From: an uncultured Faecalibacterium sp.
GTDB taxonomy: Bacteria; Bacillota; Clostridia; Oscillospirales; Ruminococcaceae
Reading direction: 5' to 3'
NCBI GenBank assembly: GCA_934511465.1
Contig: CAKSWG010000002.1
Location: 62,001 to 126,000 of the forward strand
Length of the DNA stretch: 64,000 nucleotides
Shown here: positions 52,442 through 61,479 of the stretch, piece by piece
How positions within the stretch are numbered: the stretch's first letter is position 1
Layout: each line of letters begins with the position of its first letter
The notes under the pieces: model-generated
What the model was told of the DNA's origin: nothing
What the model saw: only the letters and a program-made list of their open reading frames with translations
The model's database searches: none
Translations under genes and position numbers: made by a program

Positions 52442-55400
52442 TTATTCCATCACTCTAATCGTACTCTCAATAAACGCAATCTCATCTTCCGTCAGCTCAT
52501 ATTTCTTGTACAGCTTTTCATCCGTCCATTCTTCTGTAAAATCCTGATCGGGCACAAAGATAAAGTTTGCTCTTGCAATGTGCATGGAAGAATAGGTCAG
52601 ACGCAGCATGAAGCGAGTAAACTTACACATCAGATACTGCTTGTAGTTTTTGATTTCTGCTTCGGTATCGAATGCACCCAGAACCAGATAGGAGAAGGTG
52701 TTCACCTCACCCGGAACTTCAATTCGGGGTGTCGTGATTGCCTTATAGCCCTTGGACGGGTCAATACCAACCTCACCATTGCAGGGAACCAGAATGGAGA
52801 TCGTTGCCTTGTACTTGTCGATCAGCTCTGCGTTTTTCTTAACATCGCTTCTCTTAATATAGCCGGTGCCTTGGCTGTGAATAAGGGAAATGCAACCATC
52901 AAAGGGTTCTTTTTCGCCACGAGCCGCAGAGGGGAAGCCAAAGGCATCAATAGGCTGCACCCGATCGGTCAGGAAGTGTTCCGAACGGCTCAGAACCTTA
53001 TGGATGATGGACAGCGATTCATTCGACCGAATGAAGATTTCCCCAAATTCATTAAGGTTGCGCCGCATGGTATGGCGTTCCAGACCGCTGACGTTTGTAA
53101 CCTCGCAGACCTCCTCCTTATCCCGATCCCACAGGAAATAGCAAATGCCGCCTGCAATATCTACGGTGCTGAAGCAGTCTTTGGAGTTCACAAAATCCGT
53201 CAGCCTGATCAGATGTGGATCGTTCAGCATCTCATTGCGGAAATCGTTCAGTCCGATGCCGCCAGCATACCAGCGTGCCGGCATAATCATGGAGATATAG
53301 TGGGGCTGCATGGTTTTTGCCTGATCCACAAACAGGTTATAAACCGGGCGTGCCTGCTTTGCCGCAACATTGGCTGCGCTGCCGCCGCCTGTATCCTCCT
53401 GATACGGCGGATTGCCCACAATGGCATCAAATTTCATGGGCTGTCCCTCCTTTCCCCATGTATCGGTTCGCTGCAGCTTCTTTGCCAGACGCTGCGGGTC
53501 TTTTTCCATCCGTTCCAGCAGGTGCGGAATGTAGGCGGTGTTGACCGTCCAATCCTGATAACCCACCAGCGTCCGCCGGGTGATGCTTTCTGCCATCCGG
53601 GTCTTGCACAGAACAAAAATCTGCTGCTCCACGGTCTCCTGCCAGAGAGCCTGTGTCTGCTCCAGCGGCAGCTTGTCCTCCGGGCCGGGTAGCTTCATGG
53701 CGTACAGGCTGTATGCCATATACAAGGGATACAAGCCGGATTTGGAGTTCATCTCCAGAATCCGTGCCTCCGGGTTGAGGAAGATGTCCTCCGTAACCTG
53801 CCCCTGATCCACCAGACGGGGTTCCTCCAGAACCTCCTGCGAGTCGAACTGCTCGTTGAGGAAGCAGTAACCGCCCACCATGTTGCTCAGATGCAGATTG
53901 ACCACCCGCCACGGGGTCAGAACGGTTTCCTTATCGGGGTTGCGGAAGTGGCTGAAGATCTCGGCAATGCGCTTCACACGCTCGGTGGGCGGCAGCTCGT
54001 CCGCAGCCTTTGCCATGCGGCGGATGCGCAGACCCGCCCCGCTGACTACATCCTCGTCGTAGTATTTCAGCAGCTTGCGGAATAGGGGCTTGTCCACGGT
54101 TTTGGGCATGAACTCCTGCCAGGATTCCTCATCCACCAGCGTGATGAAGTCTGCCATCTTGATGCTCTCGGTCAAGTCCACCTTGGCACCGTAAATCAGC
54201 AGGGGCAGGCGGATGGACACATTCCGCAGCAGCCGGATGACCTTTTCCCGTTCTTTCTTCTGCTCTTGCAGCTTTTTCAGCAGGTCATCGTCCTCTTTGG
54301 TGCGCTCCCGCTTGGGCTTGTTGGAAATCTTGTCTGCCTTTTCGTATTCCTCGCCCGTCAGCCCCTGATGATTGATGTGGACTTTGGTTTCCTTTTTGGC
54401 GGCTTTCTGCTCGCTGAGCTTGTCCGACAGGGTATGGAACAGCTGCACATCGTCCTCGTCCATGACGATGCCGGTGTCCTGTTTGTAGACCGATTCATCG
54501 TCAAAGCCGCTCTTGATGGCTCTATCCACCGTCAGACGCTTGATCTGCCGCATCATTTTGGAGACGCTGTATGCAGTCATCTGGGTGCCGTCCACCGCAA
54601 TCACCGGGCAGAAGTTCAAAAACTCGCCCAGTGCCGCCCGGTTCTGCTCCTCGTTGGTCCGACCCCGCTTGGTAATGCGGTTGACCTCAGAAATCACGTT
54701 CAGGGCACGATCCGGGGCAAAATCAAAGACATAGCAGCGTTCCTTCTGTTTGCCGTCCAGCACCCCTGCCGACTGCACCCGGAAGATGGTCTGCATATAG
54801 CCGGACGCAGCCGTGCTTGCCGATCCGGTCAGCATCATCACAGCCGTCCATTCCGGCACCGTCACGCCGGTGGTCAGCTTGCCGCAGGAAATGGTAATGG
54901 TGTAGCGGTTCGCCTTGATGACCTGCTTTACCAGCGTCAGGGCGTTGTCGTAGGGCATTTCGGCATCGCCGTCGCCTGCAACGTTAGCGATTTTATAGGC
55001 TCCAAACACAGGGTGGTCTTTCAGCAGCCTGCTCAGGGCACTGGCTTCTTTCACGCCCGGAACCATCCAGAGGGTATGCCGGAACATCTCCCGGTACTCC
55101 GGCGTGGAGTAGGGGTAGTTGCTCTCCGGGTTCTCCGAAGAAATCAGATCCAGAAAGCTGCGCACATCGGCCTCGTGGACAAAATCTCCCACCTGTGCGC
55201 CAGTCGGCAGAGGACGGAAATCCCGTGCCGGGTCGCCCGTCCACACCCGGAAAAACTCGGTAAAGTTGAACGCCATCTCCAAGGTCTCGTAGCGGTAGGA
55301 GGTGGGCAGACTTTTCCCAAGGTCGAAGGTCAGGATGCGAAGTTCCGGCAGGTCTGCATAGGGGTTATGGTCGCCGGGGTGCAGGGTATCCCACTCCCGC

Positions 55401-56530
55401 TTGCGCTTTTGCTCCATGACGTAGTCCCATGTGTAGACGTTGTTCTCGTACTTCTGCATCAAATTGTACGGCGTGCCGGATAACTGCAGAACCTTGGGCG
55501 CCTTGCCGTTCTTTTCCGCTTCCAGCAGAGACTGCACCTTCTGCCCTCGCTGGGTCTGGGTGCCCTCGTGGGCTTCATCGTAAATCACGAGATCCCAATC
55601 CATATCGAAAACAGCGTTATTCTTGTCAAACTTGCCATCTGCCCGCTGGGAGCCACGCAGGTCCTGCATGGAGGCAAAGTAAACAAAAGCCTTGCCGGAA
55701 TTCTGGTAGGCTGTCAGGTTTGCATCGTTGCGTGCATCCATTGCCGCATCGTAAACGGACGAATCCGTATCGAAACGGTCTTTTTTCAGGAAAGCACGGT
55801 TGTCTCCTTCGCCAAAAATCAGGTCAAAATCGTTGCGCCAGCCATCTTCCACCACTGGGCGGTGGGTGACCACAATCACCTTCTGGTAGCCAGCTTTTTT
55901 GATGAGCGCATAGGCCGTGACCGTTTTGCCGAAACGCATCTTGCAGTTCCAGAGCATCGAGTTTTCCTTGCGGAACACCCGCAGCGTCTGGTTGACGCAG
56001 TCCATCTGCTCATCCCGCAGGGTAATGGCTCTCTTTTTGGGCGCAGCAGGGACAGTCTGCGGCAGAAAGCTGATCTGCCCCTCACTCTTTTCGGCAGCGG
56101 TCAGAGCCGTGCGGCCCTCTTTTACCGCCTGAATCGCACGAATGGCAACGGACAGCGGCACCTCAAACCATTCGCTATCCTGATTGGAATTGGAGAACTT
56201 CCGGGCCGAAAAGCCAGAATTGTACAGCACGTTATGGACATCGTCATCATCGAACAATTCCGTATCGGTCGTACCATCCGGGAAGGTGACGGTTCTGCGT
56301 GCCAGCTCGGTATATTGCAGGTCGTATTCAACCATCGCCGTCTTGGTATACTGGTCGATGCGGTCACGAGCAGCACAATTCAGCTCCGCACAGTTGGGCG
56401 GAAGCTGTTTGTAGCTGTTCACGCTGTCAAAATTTGTCTTTCCAATCTTCCAGTAGCCCTCGTGCTGGGCATCGTGAATCGTAAAGATGTAAATCAACCG
56501 ATACGACATGGTTGGCTTATACGCTGCCAC
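52442..56530 (-). CDS. Large restriction-modification protein: GIY-YIG-like nuclease, DEAH helicase, Eco57I-type methylase half
   Basis: The 1362-residue protein has three parts. Residues about 9-150 resemble the T5orf172/GIY-YIG nuclease (RLIYIFTIHD..WKIGKTNF and SEWFEVPLSV). Residues about 175-640 are a superfamily 2 helicase: Walker A MRFGKT (about 200), DEAH in VIYDEAHEG (about 317), LQLSGTPYN (about 350) and QTIFRVQS. Residues about 1025-1362 hold the methylase catalytic motif FDAIVGNPPYQ and a long C-terminal target-recognition-like region. No SAM-binding motif I is seen before NPPY; a candidate lies on the 14-base-overlapping upstream gene. Predicted to cut and methylate DNA as a complex. 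Confidence 0.88.
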   Translation of the reverse strand: MAAYKPTMSYRLIYIFTIHDAQHEGYWKIGKTNFDSVNSYKQLPPNCAELNCAARDRIDQYTKTAMVEYDLQYTELARRTVTFPDGTTDTELFDDDDVHNVLYNSGFSARKFSNSNQDSEWFEVPLSVAIRAIQAVKEGRTALTAAEKSEGQISFLPQTVPAAPKKRAITLRDEQMDCVNQTLRVFRKENSMLWNCKMRFGKTVTAYALIKKAGYQKVIVVTHRPVVEDGWRNDFDLIFGEGDNRAFLKKDRFDTDSSVYDAAMDARNDANLTAYQNSGKAFVYFASMQDLRGSQRADGKFDKNNAVFDMDWDLVIYDEAHEGTQTQRGQKVQSLLEAEKNGKAPKVLQLSGTPYNLMQKYENNVYTWDYVMEQKRKREWDTLHPGDHNPYADLPELRILTFDLGKSLPTSYRYETLEMAFNFTEFFRVWTGDPARDFRPLPTGAQVGDFVHEADVRSFLDLISSENPESNYPYSTPEYREMFRHTLWMVPGVKEASALSRLLKDHPVFGAYKIANVAGDGDAEMPYDNALTLVKQVIKANRYTITISCGKLTTGVTVPEWTAVMMLTGSASTAASGYMQTIFRVQSAGVLDGKQKERCYVFDFAPDRALNVISEVNRITKRGRTNEEQNRAALGEFLNFCPVIAVDGTQMTAYSVSKMMRQIKRLTVDRAIKSGFDDESVYKQDTGIVMDEDDVQLFHTLSDKLSEQKAAKKETKVHINHQGLTGEEYEKADKISNKPKRERTKEDDDLLKKLQEQKKEREKVIRLLRNVSIRLPLLIYGAKVDLTESIKMADFITLVDEESWQEFMPKTVDKPLFRKLLKYYDEDVVSGAGLRIRRMAKAADELPPTERVKRIAEIFSHFRNPDKETVLTPWRVVNLHLSNMVGGYCFLNEQFDSQEVLEEPRLVDQGQVTEDIFLNPEARILEMNSKSGLYPLYMAYSLYAMKLPGPEDKLPLEQTQALWQETVEQQIFVLCKTRMAESITRRTLVGYQDWTVNTAYIPHLLERMEKDPQRLAKKLQRTDTWGKEGQPMKFDAIVGNPPYQEDTGGGSAANVAAKQARPVYNLFVDQAKTMQPHYISMIMPARWYAGGIGLNDFRNEMLNDPHLIRLTDFVNSKDCFSTVDIAGGICYFLWDRDKEEVCEVTNVSGLERHTMRRNLNEFGEIFIRSNESLSIIHKVLSRSEHFLTDRVQPIDAFGFPSAARGEKEPFDGCISLIHSQGTGYIKRSDVKKNAELIDKYKATISILVPCNGEVGIDPSKGYKAITTPRIEVPGEVNTFSYLVLGAFDTEAEIKNYKQYLMCKFTRFMLRLTYSSMHIARANFIFVPDQDFTEEWTDEKLYKKYELTEDEIAFIESTIRVME

Positions 56531-57515
56531 TTGCTTTTCCTCCTCTCACCATTGAAAGAAAAGTCATTGTCTGGTTGGAACGCCAGTCTTTTATGATGCT
56601 GTAAATCCCGTTGTGCGCCCGGATATTTCCGCTTTTGCATCCGGGGCAGAGGTCAATTTGTTCCTCACTGCCGAACCAGCTGATAATTTCAATTTTGTTT
56701 TCCTTACAGCTGCCCGGAACCACATACTTTGTGCCGTCCATCTGCCAGAGGTTCCACGCAATGATGTTGGCGATTACCTTCATCTGCCGCAGGTGGGGAA
56801 GTTTGCCAAAGCGTTCCCGGTAAACCTCCACGAAGGTCACAAACAGGTTTTCCCGTGCCAGCAGCAGGCTGTCGCCCTGATACTCAAAGCCGTACACACT
56901 CTGGAACGCCCGCTTTGTCCATGTGAACCATTCTTCTTCGGTGTCCGTGTTTTCACTCGCAACACGCAGCTTGCGGTCCAGCAGGCCAATTCGCTGGGAA
57001 ATGGGAATGGTTTCGCCCGTTACGGTGTCGTAGCGGCTTACCAGATAGGGAGCCTCGCCGCAGGAAATTTCCAGCCGCTGTGCATCCACATATTTCTGCC
57101 ATGTGTGCTGACGGTCGTCCGGGAAGGCGATTTTGTCAGCCGTTGCTTTCCACGACATCTCCTTCTGGATGTTGAAAACGTCCTTCCTGCCAAACCACTG
57201 CTCATCCACCAGATTATTCTGTGCGTTGCAGATCCAACTGGGGGTAAACACCTCTGCTTTGTCACGGGTGCGGTTGGTCTGGTGCTCCAGTGCTTTTTCC
57301 ACTCTGGGCTGGATCAGACTGTCCTGTTCGCCTGTAACCAGTTCCGGCAGGATTTCTTTTTTGAAGCTGTATGGTTCGCCCAGTTCGGCGTAATCATCGG
57401 TTGCCCAGATGATGTTTTTCTTGGTGGTCTTGTCCTGAAGCAAAATCTCAAGGAGGGTGCGTTCATGGTTCAAAAGCTCCTGCTCCAACAGGTCAATTCC
57501 TGCAATGCTGAACAT
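56517..57515 (-). CDS. Methylase SAM-binding subunit of the restriction system
   Basis: The 332-residue product carries AEVFTPSWICNAQNNLVD (about residue 88), typical of the start of N6-adenine methylases, then a diverged motif I LEISCGEAPYL (about 150) and YGFEYQGDSLLLARENLFV (about 210), matching the usual motif II/III helix. It ends before any NPPY motif, with a CPGC pair near the C-terminus. The ATG at 57515 has GGGAGGG upstream. It overlaps the large gene by 14 bases, so the two are made together. It could supply the SAM site missing from the larger protein. Confidence 0.8.
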   Translation of the reverse strand: MFSIAGIDLLEQELLNHERTLLEILLQDKTTKKNIIWATDDYAELGEPYSFKKEILPELVTGEQDSLIQPRVEKALEHQTNRTRDKAEVFTPSWICNAQNNLVDEQWFGRKDVFNIQKEMSWKATADKIAFPDDRQHTWQKYVDAQRLEISCGEAPYLVSRYDTVTGETIPISQRIGLLDRKLRVASENTDTEEEWFTWTKRAFQSVYGFEYQGDSLLLARENLFVTFVEVYRERFGKLPHLRQMKVIANIIAWNLWQMDGTKYVVPGSCKENKIEIISWFGSEEQIDLCPGCKSGNIRAHNGIYSIIKDWRSNQTMTFLSMVRGGKASGSV

Positions 57516-57539
57516 CCGCCGCCCTCCCTTCCATTTGTT

Positions 57540-57588
57540 GATGGTACTATAATAACACACCTTTCGGGGTTTGTGAATGTGTACCATC
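57540..57588 (-). promoter_or_regulatory. Promoter of the restriction operon bracketed by an inverted repeat
   Basis: On the minus strand TTCACA (57572-57577) and TATTAT (57549-57554) are 17 bases apart. Perfect 8-bp arms GATGGTAC (57540-57547) and GTACCATC (57581-57588) flank the pair, a likely operator. Upstream, 57602-57626 has an AGGGCAC/GTGCCCT hairpin. Confidence 0.65.
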
Positions 57589-57687
57589 CACCGTTTTCAT
57601 CAGGGCACCCCATTTTCCAGTGCCCTGCCGGGAAGAATCCAAAAGCAACACCGCGCAATGCCATAAAAGAAGTATTCAATCAGCTTC

Positions 57688-57921
57688 ATAAGTCCTACTA
57701 TCACTGCTTTACTGCAATAAAACTTGCAAAACCATCTTGACGCGCTCCGCAATCCATGATACCCTTTATCGCAAATCCCACCAAATTTGTAGAAAAGTAC
57801 AGAATGGCGAGGATTTATTCCCTATGAAGATTTTACCGCCCTGCAACACACCCGATTCATTTTGCCGCCGATTCACCCGACAAAATTTTTCGCTTGTCTT
57901 GCAGGGCGGTTCTTTTCTTTT
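57688..57921 (+). ncRNA. Candidate small RNA cassette, copy A (left of ART gene)
   Basis: This about 235-base block is repeated at 58655-58889. It has TTGACG (57737-57742) and TACCCT (57760-57765, with extended TGA) 17 bases apart, and ends in a perfect 12-bp stem ACCGCCCTGCAA/TTGCAGGGCGGT (57835-57846 with 57899-57910) followed by a T-rich tail. The implied RNA is about 150 bases (57772-57921). It ends 57 bases before the ART start, so the ART gene may rely on read-through. Confidence 0.5.
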
Positions 57922-57977
57922 ATGGGACAGGAACTGCAAACCTTTCACCAAACCATGACAAGGAGGCGACCCGAAGC

Positions 57978-58634
57978 GTGATCTATCGAGACAATTTGTT
58001 TCTCAACGCCAGATTCCAAGAGGCTGTTCAAGCTGCCCATGACCAAGATTGGCAAACCTTTGAAAAATATTCTTTCTACGATGCCAAGATGATGGAAGAC
58101 CTGCTGTACAAATGCGAACATCTGATGCCTCTTGAAATCAAATGTCGGTACGCCTTACAACATTATTACAGTCACGGCGATCATTCTCCCATCATTCGGA
58201 AGTATGTCCGCCGAGCCAAAATCATTCGTCCTGACAACTGGCGCGATGCTCTGCCGGAGAGCGTAAGAGACATTGAGATATTTACCGTATATCGCGGCGG
58301 CATCGGCAGCATTGAGCGCGCACCGCTTTCTATTTCATGGTCTCTCTCTTACGATGTTGCTGAATGGTTTGCACACCGCAGTGAACTTTTTTACCGCTGC
58401 CCCTGCCATGTATATCAAGGAACAATTCACGCCGACAAGGTGATTGCATATCTTCCAGAGCGCAGTGAGTTTGAAATCATCCAACACCGGAATGTCAAAG
58501 ACGTGCAGGAAATCACGCCGCTGAGAGGGTACAGTCCTCCATTCAATGCCTTCAAATCATCAAAAAAATGGGTTCATAATGAAGAGGAAAGCAACCGCTA
58601 TTTCAATGAATGGTATCAATCGCAGAACTGCTGA
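57978..58634 (+). CDS. ADP-ribosyltransferase-like protein (R-S-E type)
   Basis: The 218-residue product has, in the right order, the three ART marks: Arg in FTVYRGG, a SISWSLS strand, and SEFEII, which fits the ExE loop of Arg-directed enzymes. The 100 residues before are helical and match nothing I know. The GTG at 57978 is chosen because AGGAGG lies 11 bases upstream. There is no signal peptide, so it would act inside a cell, perhaps as a toxin or defence effector. It is alone between two copies of a 235-base cassette. Confidence 0.65.
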   Translation: MIYRDNLFLNARFQEAVQAAHDQDWQTFEKYSFYDAKMMEDLLYKCEHLMPLEIKCRYALQHYYSHGDHSPIIRKYVRRAKIIRPDNWRDALPESVRDIEIFTVYRGGIGSIERAPLSISWSLSYDVAEWFAHRSELFYRCPCHVYQGTIHADKVIAYLPERSEFEIIQHRNVKDVQEITPLRGYSPPFNAFKSSKKWVHNEEESNRYFNEWYQSQNC

Positions 58635-58654
58635 ATTTTATGTTGCTTCAAATA

Positions 58655-58889
58655 ATAAGTCCTACTATCACCGCTTTACCACAATAAATTTTGCAAAACC
58701 ATCTTGACGCGCCCTGCAATCCATGATACCCTCTATCGCAAATCCCACCAAATTTGTAGAAAAGTACAGAACGGTGAGGGTTTATTCCCCATGAAGATTT
58801 TTACCGCCCCGCAACACACCCGATTTGTTTTGCCGCCGTTTCACCCGACAAAATTTTTCGCCTGTCTTGCAGGGCGGTATTTTTCTTTT
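58655..58889 (+). ncRNA. Candidate small RNA cassette, copy B (right of ART gene)
   Basis: An imperfect direct repeat of copy A with the same promoter spacing (TTGACG 58704-58709, TACCCT 58727-58732) and the same terminal stem (58803-58814 with 58867-58878, one mismatch) plus T tail. Small open frames in the two copies are in different frames because of an inserted T, which argues for RNA or DNA function. The rest of 58890-59190 shows no gene I can support. Confidence 0.5.
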
Positions 58890-59195
58890 GGGAAGCTGCA
58901 CCTTGAATTCTTCATAAGCCGTCTGAACGAGATACCGTGCCATGACCTCACACGTTCTGTGGGCGAGCCGGACAACGCCGCTGCAAAACAGGGGCAGGAA
59001 CTGCGTTCGGTGTGAACGGTGACCATGAGCAGGGGCTTTGCCTTTTCACACGTTTTGCTCTGCAAAATTTTCAACGTGCATTGCGGTTCGACTTCTGAAA
59101 TTTTCAGTGTTGCACGGAAAGGGCGAAAGCAAGTATCGACCTGTGGCCACAAATTTTCAATGCTTGAAAAATTGCTGTCCACTCAGTCATCCTTG

Positions 59196-59256
59196 TTGGG
59201 GAGTGCCTTCCCCAAACCCTGCTCTAGCTTCGCACCGTTGGTGCGAAAGCGGCGTG
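59196..59256. other. Candidate origin of transfer (oriT)
   Basis: Just upstream of mobC are two adjacent stem-loops: TTGGGGA/TCCCCAA (59196-59202 with 59209-59215) and TTCGCACC/GGTGCGAA with a GTT loop (59229-59247), followed by a short AGCGGCGTGTCGCT palindrome. Position and structure are those of an oriT; the nick site is not identified. Confidence 0.5.
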
Positions 59257-59318
59257 TCGCTTTACATAGCCCTCTCCATCCCGGAGCGGGCATTTATCAT
59301 TTTCACAGGAGGTCGAAT

Positions 59319-59765
59319 ATGACTGAAATGAAAAGTCCGAACGTACACGCACGAGAGAACCGCAATGACACGCCGCAAAAACGAAAGACACACATCATCA
59401 AGGTCAGAGTGACCGCAGAAGAAAAACTGCGGATCGCATACGCCTGCAAAGAACTCCAACTCACCCAATCCGAGCTCGTCCGCCGCGTCCTGTACGGCGT
59501 GAACGTCAAGCACACCGTTGTGGTGGCGCAGGGCGGCGAGGATGCACTGGCGGCGCTTGCTGCCTTGTCTGCCCAGTGCAGCAAGGTGGGCAGCAACCTC
59601 AACCAGCTTGCACGGCACTTCAACTCCGGCGGCAAAGACACCGAGCAGCTCCGGGCGCAAATTCTGGAGGAACTGTCCGCACTCACGAACTTTCGGCTGA
59701 AAGCCGAAGAAACGGTTGGTGAACTGTATGGCAACCATCAAGCATTTGACCTCGAAAAACTCTAA
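59319..59765 (+). CDS. mobC: MobC-like relaxosome accessory protein
   Basis: The 148-residue DNA-binding protein has an N-terminal ribbon-helix-helix-like region (KVRVTAEEKLRIAYACKELQLTQ) and the MobC family segment KVGSNLNQLARHFNSG. It would bind oriT and help the relaxase. AGGAGG is six bases before the ATG. It overlaps the relaxase gene by 38 bases. Confidence 0.85.
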   Translation: MTEMKSPNVHARENRNDTPQKRKTHIIKVRVTAEEKLRIAYACKELQLTQSELVRRVLYGVNVKHTVVVAQGGEDALAALAALSAQCSKVGSNLNQLARHFNSGGKDTEQLRAQILEELSALTNFRLKAEETVGELYGNHQAFDLEKL

Positions 59766-61290
59766 CTACGCCGCCGCCGAAAGCTATCTGACCTTTCAGC
59801 ACAACGAGTACACCGGTCTGCCCATTCTGGACGAGAAGGGCAGACCCAAGCTGCGGGATTCGTACCTGCTCGACACCCTTGAGTGCGGCGGATCCTCGTT
59901 CGCTATGGCCTGCCTGATCGCCAATCGCAAGTATAGCAAGAACGGCAGGCGGGAGGACGTGAAGATCCACCATTATATCATCAGCTTCGACCCGAAGGAC
60001 GCAGTAGAAAACGGCCTGACCATGGAGCGGGCGCAAGCCCTCGGCTTGCAGTTCTGCAAGGAAAACTTTCCCGGTCATCCCGCCATCGTCTGCACCCACC
60101 CGGACGGTCACAACAGTGCCGGGAACATCCACGTCCACATCGTCATCGGCAGCTTGCGTGTCCGCACCGTGGAACGGCAGCCCTTCATGGACAAGCCGTG
60201 CGACTGGGAAGCGGGCAAGAAGCACCGCTGCACCTCTGCCATGCTCCGGCACCTCCGTGTCGCAGTCATGGAAATGTGTGAGCAAGCCGACCTGAACCAG
60301 ATCAACCTGCTGGAAGCCCAAGGCGACCATGTTTCGGAGCGCGAGTATTGGGCGCAGCGGCGCGGACAACGCCGCCTCGTCCATGCCAACGCCAAACTTG
60401 CCGCCGAAGGGCAGCAGCCCACCCAGACCGTCTACCAGACCGAGCTGGACAAGCTGCGAAAGCAGATCTACGCTGTGCTGAACAAGACCACCACCTTCGA
60501 GGAATTTTCTGCATTGCTCATGCAGGAACACGGCATCGCCGTGAAGGAGAGCCGAGGTCGGTTGAGCTACTGCCCGCCCGGCCGGACAAAGTTCATCGCC
60601 GCCAAGAAACTGAGCAAGAAGCTGGAAAAAGAGCAGGTGCTGACCGCCCTCTCCCAGAACATCCAGCTTGCCGCCATCATCCAGCCCGCCTGCGAGCAGA
60701 AGCCGGATAAGATCAGGAAACTGGTTGACATTCAGGCGAACGTTGCTGCGGGCAAGGGCATCGGCTATGAGCGTTGGGCGAAAAAGTTCAACCTCAAACG
60801 CTGGTCGCAGACCTTGTGTCTCCTGCAGGAGAAGAAGCTGCTCAGCGAAGATGCCCTGAACCAGCGCATTGCCGAACTGCAAACCCAGCACGACGATGCA
60901 CTGGCGGTGGTCAAAGACATGGATGCCCGCATGGTCTCCCTCAAGGAGCTGCGCGGGCATCTTGTGGTCTATCGGCAGTACAAGCCCCTTGCACAGAAGC
61001 TCCAGACTGTGCGGAATCCCGCCAAGTTCAAGGAGCAGCACCGTGCAGAGTTTGCTGTGTACGAGGCCGCTTGCGCCTATTTCAAGGCCAACGGGCTCAG
61101 GACGCTGCCGGACCTCAAAAAACTGGATGCCGAATACCAGACCCTTTCCTCGGAGAAAAACGGGTTCTACACCCGCTACAAGAAAGCGCAGATCGAACTG
61201 CGTGAACTCCGCACCGCACAACAGAACGTGGAAGCCTTCTTCCGCAAGGAGGAGCGCAGCCACGCCGTACCGCAGCAGGAGGTCAAATGA
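59728..61290 (+). CDS. mobA: Relaxase/mobilization nuclease (MOBP-type)
   Basis: The 520-residue relaxase would nick oriT and carry the DNA strand to a recipient. The N-terminal 200 residues hold the family fold, with Tyr candidates in NSNYAAAESYLTF and metal-binding His in NIHVHIVIG; the remainder is a charged, coiled-coil-rich region. The ATG at 59728 gives MATIKHLTSKNSNY; a TTG four codons upstream is an alternative. No T4SS is nearby, so transfer needs a helper element. Confidence 0.88.
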   Translation: MATIKHLTSKNSNYAAAESYLTFQHNEYTGLPILDEKGRPKLRDSYLLDTLECGGSSFAMACLIANRKYSKNGRREDVKIHHYIISFDPKDAVENGLTMERAQALGLQFCKENFPGHPAIVCTHPDGHNSAGNIHVHIVIGSLRVRTVERQPFMDKPCDWEAGKKHRCTSAMLRHLRVAVMEMCEQADLNQINLLEAQGDHVSEREYWAQRRGQRRLVHANAKLAAEGQQPTQTVYQTELDKLRKQIYAVLNKTTTFEEFSALLMQEHGIAVKESRGRLSYCPPGRTKFIAAKKLSKKLEKEQVLTALSQNIQLAAIIQPACEQKPDKIRKLVDIQANVAAGKGIGYERWAKKFNLKRWSQTLCLLQEKKLLSEDALNQRIAELQTQHDDALAVVKDMDARMVSLKELRGHLVVYRQYKPLAQKLQTVRNPAKFKEQHRAEFAVYEAACAYFKANGLRTLPDLKKLDAEYQTLSSEKNGFYTRYKKAQIELRELRTAQQNVEAFFRKEERSHAVPQQEVK

Positions 61291-61479
61291 ACAACACTCT
61301 GACGGATCGATGTGTGAATAAACCCAACCTCACCCACGCCCCTCACCGGGCTTCGTCCTTTCGACTGTACCCCACCCATTGGGACGGAGGGTAGCTCCTC
61401 TGTCTTTTCGGACGTAAAAAGCGCCATCTCGACCCGGCAGGCAGCGGAGCTGTACGGCTTCGCCGTAAACCGGAACGGT

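Noticed and set aside
49417-57515. BREX or DISARM system
   Set aside because: No PglZ, BrxL, BrxC, DrmB (DUF1998) or PLD genes are present; the gene set differs, so these names are not applied.
57826-59015. Small protein frames starting ATGAAGATTTT in both cassettes flanking the ART gene
   Set aside because: A single-base difference puts the two copies in different frames while the stems and promoter stay the same, so coding is not the conserved feature.
59683-61263. A 526-codon frame antisense to the relaxase gene
   Set aside because: Shadow of the relaxase reading frame; no ribosome site and no family features.
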